NCBI GenBank assembly: GCA_012517645.1
Contig: JAAYUR010000371.1
Location: 1 to 5,872, forward strand
From: Treponema sp.
GTDB taxonomy: Bacteria; Spirochaetota; Spirochaetia; Treponematales; UBA12059
Direction: 5' to 3'
Length of the DNA stretch: 5,872 bases
The notes beneath the pieces were generated by a model. The model made no database searches and was not told where the DNA came from. It saw only the letters and a program-made list of their open reading frames with translations. The translations under genes were made by a program, and so were the position numbers. Shown here one piece after another: positions 1 through 5,872 of this stretch; position 1 is the first letter of the stretch; each line of letters starts with the position of its first letter.

Positions 1-545
1 AGCTCGTCCAGGACCCGGAAGCAGTTGGGCTGGCTGATGTCCTCCAGGTTGATCGCCCCGAAGGAGTGCTGGCACATCTTCACGAACTCGATGATCTTGG
101 CGGGGTCGTGCTTGCCCGCTTCGTTCCGGGAGTCCACGCAGAGGGGCACGGCGTCCACCCCTCCCAGGTACTTCATGAGCAGGGACTTGCCCTCCATGAC
201 CCCCAGGCCGCCCGGGGGGGTGCAGTCCCCGTCCCCAAGGACCCGGGTGGAGTCGCTGACCACCGCCACCAGGTTGCCCCGGCAGGTGGTCTCGAAGGAG
301 ATGTCGTTGTCGTCCCGGATGGAAGTAGAGATCTTGGACACCCCGGGGGTGTACCAGACGTTGAACCAGTTGAATCCGTAGATGCCGCACTTGGGCACGG
401 TCTGCATCTTGCCGCCGTAGAAGCGGTGGGCCTCCAGGGACAGCTTCTTGAGGAACAGGGTCTTGGCCTGGGCTTTCTTGTCCGGGGAAAGATCCGCGGG
501 AAAGAGGCCGTCGATGTCGGACAGGGAGAGGGTCTTGGATTTCAT
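1..545 (-). CDS. Malic enzyme (malate oxidoreductase, decarboxylating), N-terminal part, cut by window edge
   Basis: Malic enzymes oxidatively decarboxylate L-malate to pyruvate and CO2 with NAD(P)+ and a divalent metal in the cytoplasm. Reading leftward from the ATG at 545-543 gives 181 complete codons before the window ends; no stop is reached. Visible family signatures are WYTPGVS at about residues 64-70 (the conserved Tyr is Y65), NLVAVVSDSTRVLG at 91-104, VMEGKSLL at 116-123 with the expected catalytic Lys K120, GGVDAVPLCVDS at 128-139, and SFGAINLEDI at 161-170 with metal-ligand candidates E168 and D169. The third metal ligand and the NAD(P)-binding Rossmann domain lie outside the window. 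GGAGG at 551-555, 5 bases upstream, supports the start. It follows the Ldh2-family gene by 30 bases and is probably co-transcribed with it. The segment usually reading GLGDIGP reads GDGDCTPPGG here, a divergent subgroup. The family call is secure; cofactor preference and a mae symbol cannot be assigned. Confidence 0.93.
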   Translation of the reverse strand, partial: MKSKTLSLSDIDGLFPADLSPDKKAQAKTLFLKKLSLEAHRFYGGKMQTVPKCGIYGFNWFNVWYTPGVSKISTSIRDDNDISFETTCRGNLVAVVSDSTRVLGDGDCTPPGGLGVMEGKSLLMKYLGGVDAVPLCVDSRNEAGKHDPAKIIEFVKMCQHSFGAINLEDISQPNCFRVLDE

Positions 546-550
546 GGGTT

Positions 551-555
551 CCTCC
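551..555 (-). promoter_or_regulatory. Ribosome binding site of the malic enzyme gene
   Basis: GGAGG on the minus strand lies 5 bases before the ATG at 545-543. It fixes the start of a gene that is open at the window edge and whose start is otherwise set only by homology. Confidence 0.75.
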
Positions 556-575
556 ACGGTTGCTTCACGTTCGGA

Positions 576-1700
576 TTACGCTTCCCACGGGAACTTGTAC
601 TGGGTCAGCTTGAGCTCCGCCTTCATCTGGTCGAACTGGGCCCGCTCCACCTCGTCCAGGGGGACTCCCTTGTCCTTGCGCTCCAGCCAGGCGTCCCACT
701 CGGGCTCCCCGGCGGTCCAGATCCGGTCCTGGCCCGGGGCCTTCTTGGAATTCCGCAGGGCCCGGCAGATGTCCCCGGCGGTCTTCTTGAAGGCGGCGAG
801 GTCCGTGAAGGCCTCGATGTTTACGGCCATGAAGAAGTGTCCCAGCTTATACGGAACTTTCTTCCCGTTTTCGAAACCCAAAAGGCTCTTCATGAACGCA
901 CCCTGCTGGAGGGCGGAGGAGAGGATCTCCACGGTGGTGGCCCAGCCGTATCCCTTATGTCCGCCCCCTTCCTCCCCGATCCCTCCGACCGGGGTCAGGG
1001 CCGCGGTCCCCTTGACCAGGTCGTCCAGGACCGCGATGGAATCAACCTTGGTCGTTCCGTCCGCTCCGATGACCCAACCCGGCGGGATGTCCTTCTTCTG
1101 CCGGGCGTACACCTCGATCTTGCCCCGCTGGGAGATGGAGGTTGCGCAGTCGATGTTGAAATGGAAGGGTTCATCTGTGGGCATGGCGAAGCAGAGGGGG
1201 TTCGTGCCCAGCATGTTCTCCACACCGAAGGTCGGGGCTATGGAGGGACGGGCGTTGGTGCCGGAAAAGCCGATCATCCCGTGGTCCGCCGCCAAGCCGG
1301 TATAGTACCCCGCGATCCCGTAGTGGTTGGAGTTCCGCACGACCACCATGCCCATCCCGTACTTCCGGGCCTTCTCGATGGCCATGAGCATGGCCTTCTT
1401 GGACACCACCTGGCCCATGCCGTTGTTGGCGTCCAGGACCGCGGTCGTGGGGCCTTCCTTGATCAGGTCCACCTTGGTGACGGGATTGATCTGCCCGTCC
1501 TTGATCCGGTCGATGTAGATGGGCTTGAGGCGGCCGACTCCGTGGGAGTCGATCCCCCGCTTGTCCGCGGTGATCAGGACCTCCGCGCAGACCTCGGCGT
1601 CCCCCGCGGGAACCCCGTACCCCTTGAACACGTCCACCATGAAGCGTTCGGTGATGTCGAAGGGCCACCAGACGGCCCCTTCGGTCGAGAAACCAGGCAT
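576..1700 (-). CDS. Malate/L-lactate/sulfolactate dehydrogenase, Ldh2 family, NAD(P)-dependent
   Basis: This 374-residue protein belongs to the Ldh2 family (malate/ureidoglycolate/sulfolactate/lactate dehydrogenases; AllD and YiaK type), which is unrelated to classical Rossmann-fold MDH/LDH. Members reversibly oxidise a 2-hydroxyacid to the 2-oxoacid with NAD(P)+. Visible signatures are DSHGVGR at 51-57 (H53 in the conserved SHG, the likely general base), RNSNHYGIAGYY at 122-133, GTNPLCFAMP at 165-174, DCATS at 184-188, the glycine-rich GGGHKGYG at 245-252, and GHFFMAVN at 287-294. The length is slightly above the usual 330-360. The start at 1700 has an excellent AAGGAGG 5 bases upstream, and a candidate promoter lies just before it. 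The malic enzyme gene follows after 30 bases, which makes malate the most economical substrate guess. Sequence alone does not exclude sulfolactate, lactate or another 2-hydroxyacid. The family is certain; the substrate is inferred. Confidence 0.94.
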   Translation of the reverse strand: MPGFSTEGAVWWPFDITERFMVDVFKGYGVPAGDAEVCAEVLITADKRGIDSHGVGRLKPIYIDRIKDGQINPVTKVDLIKEGPTTAVLDANNGMGQVVSKKAMLMAIEKARKYGMGMVVVRNSNHYGIAGYYTGLAADHGMIGFSGTNARPSIAPTFGVENMLGTNPLCFAMPTDEPFHFNIDCATSISQRGKIEVYARQKKDIPPGWVIGADGTTKVDSIAVLDDLVKGTAALTPVGGIGEEGGGHKGYGWATTVEILSSALQQGAFMKSLLGFENGKKVPYKLGHFFMAVNIEAFTDLAAFKKTAGDICRALRNSKKAPGQDRIWTAGEPEWDAWLERKDKGVPLDEVERAQFDQMKAELKLTQYKFPWEA

Positions 1701-1705
1701 TCGAT

Positions 1706-1712
1706 CCTCCTT
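1706..1712 (-). promoter_or_regulatory. Strong ribosome binding site of the Ldh2-family gene
   Basis: AAGGAGG on the minus strand, 5 bases before the ATG at 1700-1698. It is the closest match to the anti-Shine-Dalgarno consensus in the window. It supports this start over internal Met codons such as M21. Confidence 0.8.
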
Positions 1713-1728
1713 TATCTTATTTCCGACT

Positions 1729-1765
1729 ATGATACGCCGCTTCGTCCCCTTTGGCTAGGTTTTTT
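1729..1765 (-). promoter_or_regulatory. Candidate sigma-70-type promoter for the dehydrogenase/malic enzyme pair
   Basis: On the minus strand a -10-like TATCAT (1734-1729, 5 of 6 matches to TATAAT) follows a -35-like TAGCCA (1757-1752, 4 of 6 matches to TTGACA) at exactly 17 bases. A run of six A (1765-1760) lies two bases upstream of the -35, where an UP-like A-tract would be expected. This is also a local AT-richer island in a very GC-rich window. A transcript starting near 1722 would have a leader of about 20 bases carrying the AAGGAGG site. The placement in the only sizeable intergenic gap strengthens the call, but no transcript evidence is available. Confidence 0.5.
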
Positions 1766-1829
1766 AGGGAACCAGGGGGCCGAGGCGGCAGGGTGGAGCA
1801 TCCTGTCGCCCGGGACGGGGACGGGAAGG

Positions 1830-2276
1830 TCAATCCTGGAAGAGCTCCACCACTTCCTTGGGGTCCCGGGACGAGATCAGGGTTCTGCAGAAGGCCTTGG
1901 ACCGGCACAGGCGGGCGATCTCCGCCAGGGCCTCGATGTGGGGGCCCGACTGGTCCGGAGGGGCCAGGATCACGAAGAAAAGGTGGGAGGGCTTGCCGTC
2001 CAGGGCCGCAAAGTCTACCCCCCGGGGCGCCACGCCCACGGCGATGGCCAGACTCTGCACCGCGGGGGTCTTGCCGTGGGGAACCGCCACTCCCTCCTCC
2101 AGCCCGGTGCTTCCCTTGGCCTCCCGGTCCAGCACCGCCCGGGCGGCGGCCTCGGGGTCGGAAACCTTGCCCGCCGCGGCCAGGGTCTGGATCAGCTCTC
2201 GGATGATCCCTTCCTTGGATCCCGCGGCCAGGGGCACCCGGACGACGTCCTCCCGGATCAGGTCGATCAATGCCAT
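1830..2276 (-). CDS. Stand-alone PTS EIIA domain protein (fructose/PtsN type)
   Basis: This 148-residue protein is a single EIIA domain of the fructose/mannitol/nitrogen class (PTS_EIIA_2). The signature GVAVPHGKTPAV at 62-73 contains the phospho-accepting histidine, H67. VDFAALDGKPSHLFFVILAP at 87-106 and the run H113-IEALAEIARL match the family core, and the protein ends in a typical PKEVVELFQD. The length equals one whole domain. There are no EIIB or EIIC regions and no membrane segments, so it is cytoplasmic and resembles PtsN-like regulators more than a sugar importer. No HPr or EI gene is in view. The gene starts 17 bases after the usp stop, with GGAGGG at 2283-2288 six bases before the ATG, so it is probably in the ATPase-usp transcript. 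The family and active histidine are secure; a regulatory role is inferred. The ptsN symbol is withheld because orthology cannot be shown. Confidence 0.92.
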   Translation of the reverse strand: MALIDLIREDVVRVPLAAGSKEGIIRELIQTLAAAGKVSDPEAAARAVLDREAKGSTGLEEGVAVPHGKTPAVQSLAIAVGVAPRGVDFAALDGKPSHLFFVILAPPDQSGPHIEALAEIARLCRSKAFCRTLISSRDPKEVVELFQD

Positions 2277-2282
2277 GTAGTT

Positions 2283-2288
2283 CCCTCC
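2283..2288 (-). promoter_or_regulatory. Ribosome binding site of the EIIA gene
   Basis: GGAGGG on the minus strand, six bases before the ATG at 2276-2274 and inside the 17-base gap after the usp stop. It supports independent initiation of the EIIA gene. Confidence 0.7.
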
Positions 2289-2293
2289 GCTTC

Positions 2294-2782
2294 TCAGTCG
2301 AGTTCGTCGAAGAGCTCGGCGATGCGCTCCTCGTTCTTGGCGATCAGGACGGAGCAGGACACGCTTCGCATCGCCCGCTCGGTCTCGTTGTACAGCTCGT
2401 CCCGGCGGCTGCGGATCTGGGAGATCTCGCCCAGGACCAGAAGGTCGATTCCGTGCTCCCGGACCTTGGCCAGGATTTCCTGGTGGACCGCCCCGCTGGA
2501 CCGTTCCGCGGTGACGGCGATCCCCTTGGACCGGGCCAGGTTTCGGACGTGGTTCAGGTAGCGCTCGGCGTCCTCGTCCAGGTCCCGGTGGTATTCCTCC
2601 TGTTCGGAATCCAGGAAGATATGGGCCTTGACCAGCTCCGAGAGGGCGCGGGTGTTGATGACGTACAGGGCGTAGAGCTCCGCGCCCAGGCTCTTGGCCA
2701 GGACGATGGCGTACTGCGCGGCGGTCACGGATTGTTCCGTGCCGTCCACGTACGCGAGGATCCTCCGGATGGGTTTTGTCAT
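2294..2782 (-). CDS. Universal stress protein (UspA) family protein, degenerate ATP-binding motif
   Basis: This 162-residue protein is one Usp domain. Its N-terminal strand RRILAYVDGTEQS (6-18) carries the conserved early Asp (D13). It is followed by a helix with AAQYAIVLAKSLGAEL (21-36), the strand LYALYVI (36-42), GIDLLVLGE (111-119) and the final strand SCSVLIAK (142-149). In ATP-binding Usp proteins the region after VLG has a G-x2-G-x9-G-(S/T) pattern. Here the stretch after G118 reads EISQIRSRRDELYNETER, so the second glycine is Ser121 and the final G-S/T is missing. Nucleotide binding of the MJ0577 type is therefore doubtful. Usp proteins usually work as dimers in the cytoplasm under energy or nutrient stress. 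The ATG overlaps the atpD stop as ATGA, implying translational coupling; a GGAGG lies 10 bases upstream inside atpD. The family is secure, the function unknown. Confidence 0.9.
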   Translation of the reverse strand: MTKPIRRILAYVDGTEQSVTAAQYAIVLAKSLGAELYALYVINTRALSELVKAHIFLDSEQEEYHRDLDEDAERYLNHVRNLARSKGIAVTAERSSGAVHQEILAKVREHGIDLLVLGEISQIRSRRDELYNETERAMRSVSCSVLIAKNEERIAELFDELD

Positions 2783-3417
2783 GGCATCGCCGCCTCCGCC
2801 TCTTCTCGGGTCAATCGGTTCTTCACCATCTTCATGAGGGTGAACATGTCCCTCTCGTTCTCTTCCAATCGGCCCTGTATATAATGCACCGATTCCTCCA
2901 GGTCGGGAATGGCGATCTTTTCCAGGGCGTTCACCTTGCGGATGGTCTTCCTGACTTCCGCGGCCAGGCGCATGATGGACGCCTTGAGCTCCGCGAAACG
3001 CCCCATCAGCTTAAGGGCTTCCTGGAAATCCTGCACGGACTTGTCCATCCATACGCTGGTTCCCAGGGCGCTGTAGTGGGGAGCCCTCTCCTGGAAGGAG
3101 GTTTCCACCACCGGCAGGATGACGCCCATCACCTTGCGATGGCGCAGGGTCACCGAGGGTTCCAGGTTCACCGCCGCGGCGGCCGAGGAGACCCTGAGCT
3201 TTCCCATCCCCAGGGCGGCCTCCTGCAGGGACCGGTAGGCGGTTTCCAGGGCGGCTTCCACCTTCTTTTCGTACTCCGCGGCCTGGTCCACCAGGGTCAG
3301 CAGTTCCACGACCAGGATGTTTCGCTTCTGGTCCAGGAGTTCGTGGCCAAGGCGGGCGAACTTCAGCTCCTCCCGAAGCTTCAAGAGGCTGGTCTTGGTG
3401 GGAGCTACGGCGCGCAT
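2779..3417 (-). CDS. atpD: V/A-type ATPase subunit D (central rotor shaft)
   Basis: This 212-residue protein is subunit D of the V/A-type ATPase, the long antiparallel coiled coil that turns inside the A3B3 head and connects to the membrane rotor. Visible features are the N-terminal PTKTSLLKLREELKFARLGH (6-25), then ELLDQKRNILVVEL (26-39), the central globular MGVILPVV (97-104), and a C-terminal helix with VNALEKIAIPDLEESVHYI (162-180) and LEENERDMFTLMKMVKNRL (184-202). Its length is normal for the family. There is no signal peptide or membrane segment. The start lies 3 bases after the atpB stop, with only a G-rich stretch within the end of atpB as a ribosome site, so it probably depends on coupling with atpB. 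Its stop overlaps the next gene, usp, by ATGA. Some groups name this subunit NtpD. Confidence 0.96.
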   Translation of the reverse strand: MRAVAPTKTSLLKLREELKFARLGHELLDQKRNILVVELLTLVDQAAEYEKKVEAALETAYRSLQEAALGMGKLRVSSAAAAVNLEPSVTLRHRKVMGVILPVVETSFQERAPHYSALGTSVWMDKSVQDFQEALKLMGRFAELKASIMRLAAEVRKTIRKVNALEKIAIPDLEESVHYIQGRLEENERDMFTLMKMVKNRLTREEAEAAMP

Positions 3418-3420
3418 GGT

Positions 3421-4842
3421 CTAGCCCGCCCCCAGGTAGTACTTCTCGATCTCCTCGTCCGTGACCCGGTGGAGCTCCTCCGAGGGCAGGAGCCTCAGGG
3501 CTTCCCAGCCGAGGTCCAAGGTTTGCTCGATGGGACGGTCCTCGTCCTTCCCTTGGCTGACGAACCTGCGCTCGAAAAACTCCCCGAATTCCAGGTACTG
3601 GTGGTCCAGGGGGGTCAGCTCCTCCTCCCCGATGACCGAGGCCAGGTTCCGCACGTCCTTCACGTAGCTATAGGCCGCGAAGAGCTGGCTGGCCAGATGG
3701 GGATGGTCCTCCCGGGTCATGCCTTCGCCGATGCCGTCCTTCATGAGCCGGGAGAGGGACGGCAGACCCGCCACGGGCGGGTAGATCCCCCGGCCGGCCA
3801 TCTCCCGCTCGAAGACGATCTGCCCCTCCGTGATGTACCCGGTCAGGTCCGGGATGGGGTGGGAGATGTCGTCGCTGGGCATGGTCAGGATGGGCAGCTG
3901 GGTGATGGAGCCCGCGGAGCCGCGGATCATTCCGGACCGCTCGTAGATCTCCGCCAGGTCCGAATAGAGGTAGCCCGGGTAACCCTTTCGGGAGGGAATC
4001 TCCCCCCGGATGGTGGAGATCTCCCGGAGGGACTCGCAGTAGTTGGACATGTCCGTGAGGATCACCAGGACGTGGAGACCCTTCCGGTATGCCAGATGCT
4101 CCGCCAGGGTCAGGGCCGTGCGGGGGGTGATGATCCGCTCGATGGAGGGGTCGTCCGCCAGGGACAAAAATAGGGCCACGTTCTCAAGGACCCCCGTCTC
4201 CTCGAAGGACCGGGTAAAGTACCGGGCCACGTCGTGCTTGACCCCCATGGCCGCGAAGACCACCGCGAAGTCCCCGGCGCCTCCCCGGATCTTGGCCTGC
4301 CGGGCGATCTGGGCGGCCAGCTCGTTGTGGGGCAGTCCGTTCCCCGAAAAGATCGGGAGTTTCTGTCCCCGGATCAGGGTGTTCATCCCGTCGATGGCGG
4401 AGATCCCCGTCTGGATGAAGTCCCGAGGGTATTCCCGGGAGGTCGGGTTGATGGGCCGGCCGTTGACGTCGATCTCCGACTCCGCCAAGGGAGCGGGACC
4501 CCCGTCGATGGGGCGCCCGAGGCCGTCGAAGACCCGACCCAACATCGTATCGCTGACCCCCAGGGTCAGGGGGCGGCCGCGGAACCGGACCTTGGTTTCC
4601 GGCATGGTCAAGCCCTGGGTGCCCTCGAAGACCTGAACCACCACCGCGTCGTCGCTGGTGTCCAGCACCATGCCCAGCCGGGTGCGCCCTTCACGGTCCA
4701 CGCACTCCACCAGCTCGCGGTATCCCACCGGGTGGGTCTTCCGGATGAAGACAAGGGGGCCGTCGATGCGGTCCGCTCCGACATATTCCCGTCCGGACAT
4801 GAGCCGGCGGCGGGTCTCGTTTCCGGTTTCCGCGTCAGGCAT
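3421..4842 (-). CDS. atpB: V/A-type ATPase subunit B (non-catalytic nucleotide-binding subunit)
   Basis: This 473-residue protein is subunit B, which alternates with subunit A in the A3B3 head. Visible signatures are GRVFDGLGRPIDGGP (102-116), DFIQTGISAIDGMNTLIRGQ (141-160), the P-loop counterpart IFSGNGLPHNELA (164-176), which lacks the GKT lysine as expected for B, LTDMSNYCESLREIS (262-276), and PSLSRLMKDGIG (361-372). The length matches the usual 455-475. The ATG at 4842 overlaps the atpA stop (TGA within ATGCCTGA, 8 bases). GGAG seven bases upstream supports this start. An alternative start at M15 (4800) would give the more usual N-terminus beginning near the EYVGADRIDGPL segment but has no good ribosome site. 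Also called NtpB. It is one transcription unit with atpA and atpD. Confidence 0.97.
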   Translation of the reverse strand: MPDAETGNETRRRLMSGREYVGADRIDGPLVFIRKTHPVGYRELVECVDREGRTRLGMVLDTSDDAVVVQVFEGTQGLTMPETKVRFRGRPLTLGVSDTMLGRVFDGLGRPIDGGPAPLAESEIDVNGRPINPTSREYPRDFIQTGISAIDGMNTLIRGQKLPIFSGNGLPHNELAAQIARQAKIRGGAGDFAVVFAAMGVKHDVARYFTRSFEETGVLENVALFLSLADDPSIERIITPRTALTLAEHLAYRKGLHVLVILTDMSNYCESLREISTIRGEIPSRKGYPGYLYSDLAEIYERSGMIRGSAGSITQLPILTMPSDDISHPIPDLTGYITEGQIVFEREMAGRGIYPPVAGLPSLSRLMKDGIGEGMTREDHPHLASQLFAAYSYVKDVRNLASVIGEEELTPLDHQYLEFGEFFERRFVSQGKDEDRPIEQTLDLGWEALRLLPSEELHRVTDEEIEKYYLGAG

Positions 4843-5872
4843 AGATGGACTCCAGTTGATCCAGGGACCGCTCCAACCGGGCTTGGAGCTTGTCGAACTC
4901 CGCGGCCCCCTCGTCCCGGATGTTGAACTTCATTTTGACGATGTCCGACAGGACCTTCATCTGCTTCAGCTTGACCAGGGTGACCCCTCGCTTGATCGCG
5001 GCGGAGCCCCTTCTCCAGTAGACCAGGATCAGGGAGAGCATCCGCAGCTGCTTGTCCACCGAGGAATACCGGTCCACGTCGTCGAAGGCGTTCTGCTGGA
5101 GGAAGGCGTTCTTGAACAGGGAGCAGACCTCCAGGACGAAGCGCTGGGAATCGGGCAGGGCGTCCGGTCCCACCAGCTTGACCACCTGCTGAAGCCGCAC
5201 TTCCCGCTGGAGAAGCTCCAGGATCTCCCGCCTCTCCGCGGCCCAGGAGGCGCCGGCGTGTTCCTCCCACCAGGGGGTGACGTCGTCCAGGTACTCCGAG
5301 TAACTGTCCAGCCAGGAGATGGCGGGGTAGTGCCGGGCGTTCGCCAGCTGGCGGTCCAGGCCCCAGAAACAGCGGACGAAGCGGCGGGTGTGCTGGGTCA
5401 CGGGCTCCGAGAAGTCGCCCCCCGGGGGACTCACGGCCCCGATGATGGAGACCGAGCCCTCCCGGCCGCACAGGGTATCCATGTACCCCGCCCGCTCGTA
5501 GAATTCCGCGATCCGGGTGGGCAGGTAGGCGGGGAAGCCCTCCTCCGCGGGCATCTCCTCCATGCGGCCCGAAAGCTCCCGCAGGGCTTCCGCCCAGCGG
5601 GAGGTGGAGTCCGCCATCACGGCCACGTGGTAACCCTGGTCCCGGTAGTATTCCGCCAAGGTTACCCCGGTGTACACGCTGGCCTCCCGGGCGGACACGG
5701 GCATGTTCGATGTGTTGGCGATCAGGATCGTCCGCTCCATGAGGCTCCGGCCGGTCCGGGGGTCCACCAGCTTGGGGAACTCCGTGAGCACGTCGGTCAT
5801 CTCGTTTCCCCGCTCCCCGCAGCCGATGTAGACGATGATGTCCGCGTCGCACCACTTTGCGATCGCATGCTG
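4835..5872 (-). CDS. atpA: V/A-type ATPase catalytic subunit A, C-terminal part, cut by window edge
   Basis: The reading frame is open from the right edge (5872, in frame) to the stop at 4837-4835, giving 345 residues. That is roughly the last 60 percent of a protein normally near 580-600 residues. Fragment residues 15-25 read YIGCGERGNEM, the conserved stretch after the P-loop. ADSTSRWAEALRE (87-99) contains the catalytic-site segment, and GAVSPPGGDFSEP (145-157) is another hallmark that separates V/A-type A from F-type beta. The GxxGxGKT P-loop and the non-homologous insert of the A subunit lie upstream, out of view. The C-terminal helical part ends in RLERSLDQLESIYA. The A-B-D order is the standard 3' end of bacterial V/A-ATPase operons. 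Genes for I, K, E, C and F would be expected to the right. Whether the enzyme pumps H+ or Na+, or makes ATP, cannot be judged without the membrane subunits. Confidence 0.97.
   Translation of the reverse strand, partial: QHAIAKWCDADIIVYIGCGERGNEMTDVLTEFPKLVDPRTGRSLMERTILIANTSNMPVSAREASVYTGVTLAEYYRDQGYHVAVMADSTSRWAEALRELSGRMEEMPAEEGFPAYLPTRIAEFYERAGYMDTLCGREGSVSIIGAVSPPGGDFSEPVTQHTRRFVRCFWGLDRQLANARHYPAISWLDSYSEYLDDVTPWWEEHAGASWAAERREILELLQREVRLQQVVKLVGPDALPDSQRFVLEVCSLFKNAFLQQNAFDDVDRYSSVDKQLRMLSLILVYWRRGSAAIKRGVTLVKLKQMKVLSDIVKMKFNIRDEGAAEFDKLQARLERSLDQLESIYA

Larger units (their letters stand above)
1701..1829. other. Intergenic region between the EIIA gene and the Ldh2-family gene
   Basis: This 129-base gap is the only long non-coding stretch in the window. 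Its 1701-1765 half holds the candidate promoter and ribosome binding site. The 1766-1829 half, next to the EIIA stop, is GC-rich and contains only short imperfect inverted repeats such as GCCG-CCT-CGGC, with no following T-run. I see no convincing intrinsic terminator, so read-through from the ATPase operon into the malate genes remains possible, or termination may be factor-dependent. Confidence 0.6.

Noticed and set aside
1759..1766. A plus-strand T6 run that could end a terminator for a rightward transcript.
   Set aside because: There is no plus-strand gene to terminate and no stable hairpin directly before it. It is better explained as an A-tract upstream of the minus-strand promoter.
1766..1829. 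Possible intrinsic terminator after the EIIA gene (short GC-rich inverted repeats).
   Set aside because: The stems are only about four base pairs and no T-run follows on the minus strand, so a terminator cannot be supported.
66..2561. A very long open frame on the plus strand (831 codons) running antisense across the malic enzyme, Ldh2, EIIA and part of the usp gene.
   Set aside because: It crosses four clearly real minus-strand genes and an intergenic gap, has a Gly/Val/Leu/His/Asp-rich composition with no recognisable domain, and is explained by strong G/C third-position bias on the coding strand removing stops from the antisense frame.
2776..4173. A 465-codon plus-strand open frame opposite atpD and atpB.
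   Set aside because: It is antisense to two secure ATPase genes, has low-complexity Gly/Leu/Val/His-rich sequence and no domain. Another shadow frame.
4234..4926. A 230-codon plus-strand frame opposite atpB and the end of atpA.
   Set aside because: Antisense shadow with no homology-like motifs. The same G/C-bias explanation applies.
4608..5855. A 415-codon minus-strand frame overlapping atpA and the start of atpB.
   Set aside because: It is rich in Gly, Arg and Pro, shows no family motif, and lies out of frame over atpA, whose own frame is full of conserved signatures.

Overview
The window is a GC-rich bacterial segment in which every supportable gene lies on the minus strand, so it reads from right to left. 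Coding density is very high. Genes overlap or sit a few bases apart, except for one 129-base gap near 1701-1829. Codon third positions are strongly G/C, which produces long stop-free shadow frames on the opposite strand. The bacterial-type V/A-ATPase, the two malate-type oxidoreductases and the stand-alone PTS IIA protein suggest an anaerobic or fermentative/syntrophic bacterium. No taxonomic marker is present and I would not name a phylum with confidence.

Region 1 (5872 to 2779, minus) is the 3' half of a V/A-type ATPase operon in the usual A-B-D order. It holds the catalytic subunit A (5' part outside the window), subunit B and the rotor-shaft subunit D. A and B overlap by 8 bases, and D starts 3 bases after the B stop.

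Region 2 (2782 to 1830, minus) continues without a break into two small regulatory-type genes. The first is a universal stress protein family gene whose start overlaps the atpD stop as ATGA. The second is a single-domain PTS EIIA (fructose/Ntr type) that keeps its phospho-accepting histidine. Their spacing suggests co-transcription with the ATPase, so they may tie its level or activity to energy status. That is inference.

Region 3 (1757 to 1, minus) begins with a good candidate sigma-70-type promoter in the 129-base gap. It then carries a malate/L-lactate/sulfolactate dehydrogenase of the Ldh2 family (NAD(P)-dependent) and the first 181 codons of a malic enzyme. Together these look like a malate (2-hydroxyacid) to oxaloacetate/pyruvate module.

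I found no tRNA, rRNA, CRISPR array, insertion sequence or phage signature. No wholly new system is evident. The most unusual points are the Usp plus EIIA tail on the ATPase operon, the degenerate nucleotide-binding motif of the Usp protein, and the divergent substrate/metal-region motif of the malic enzyme.
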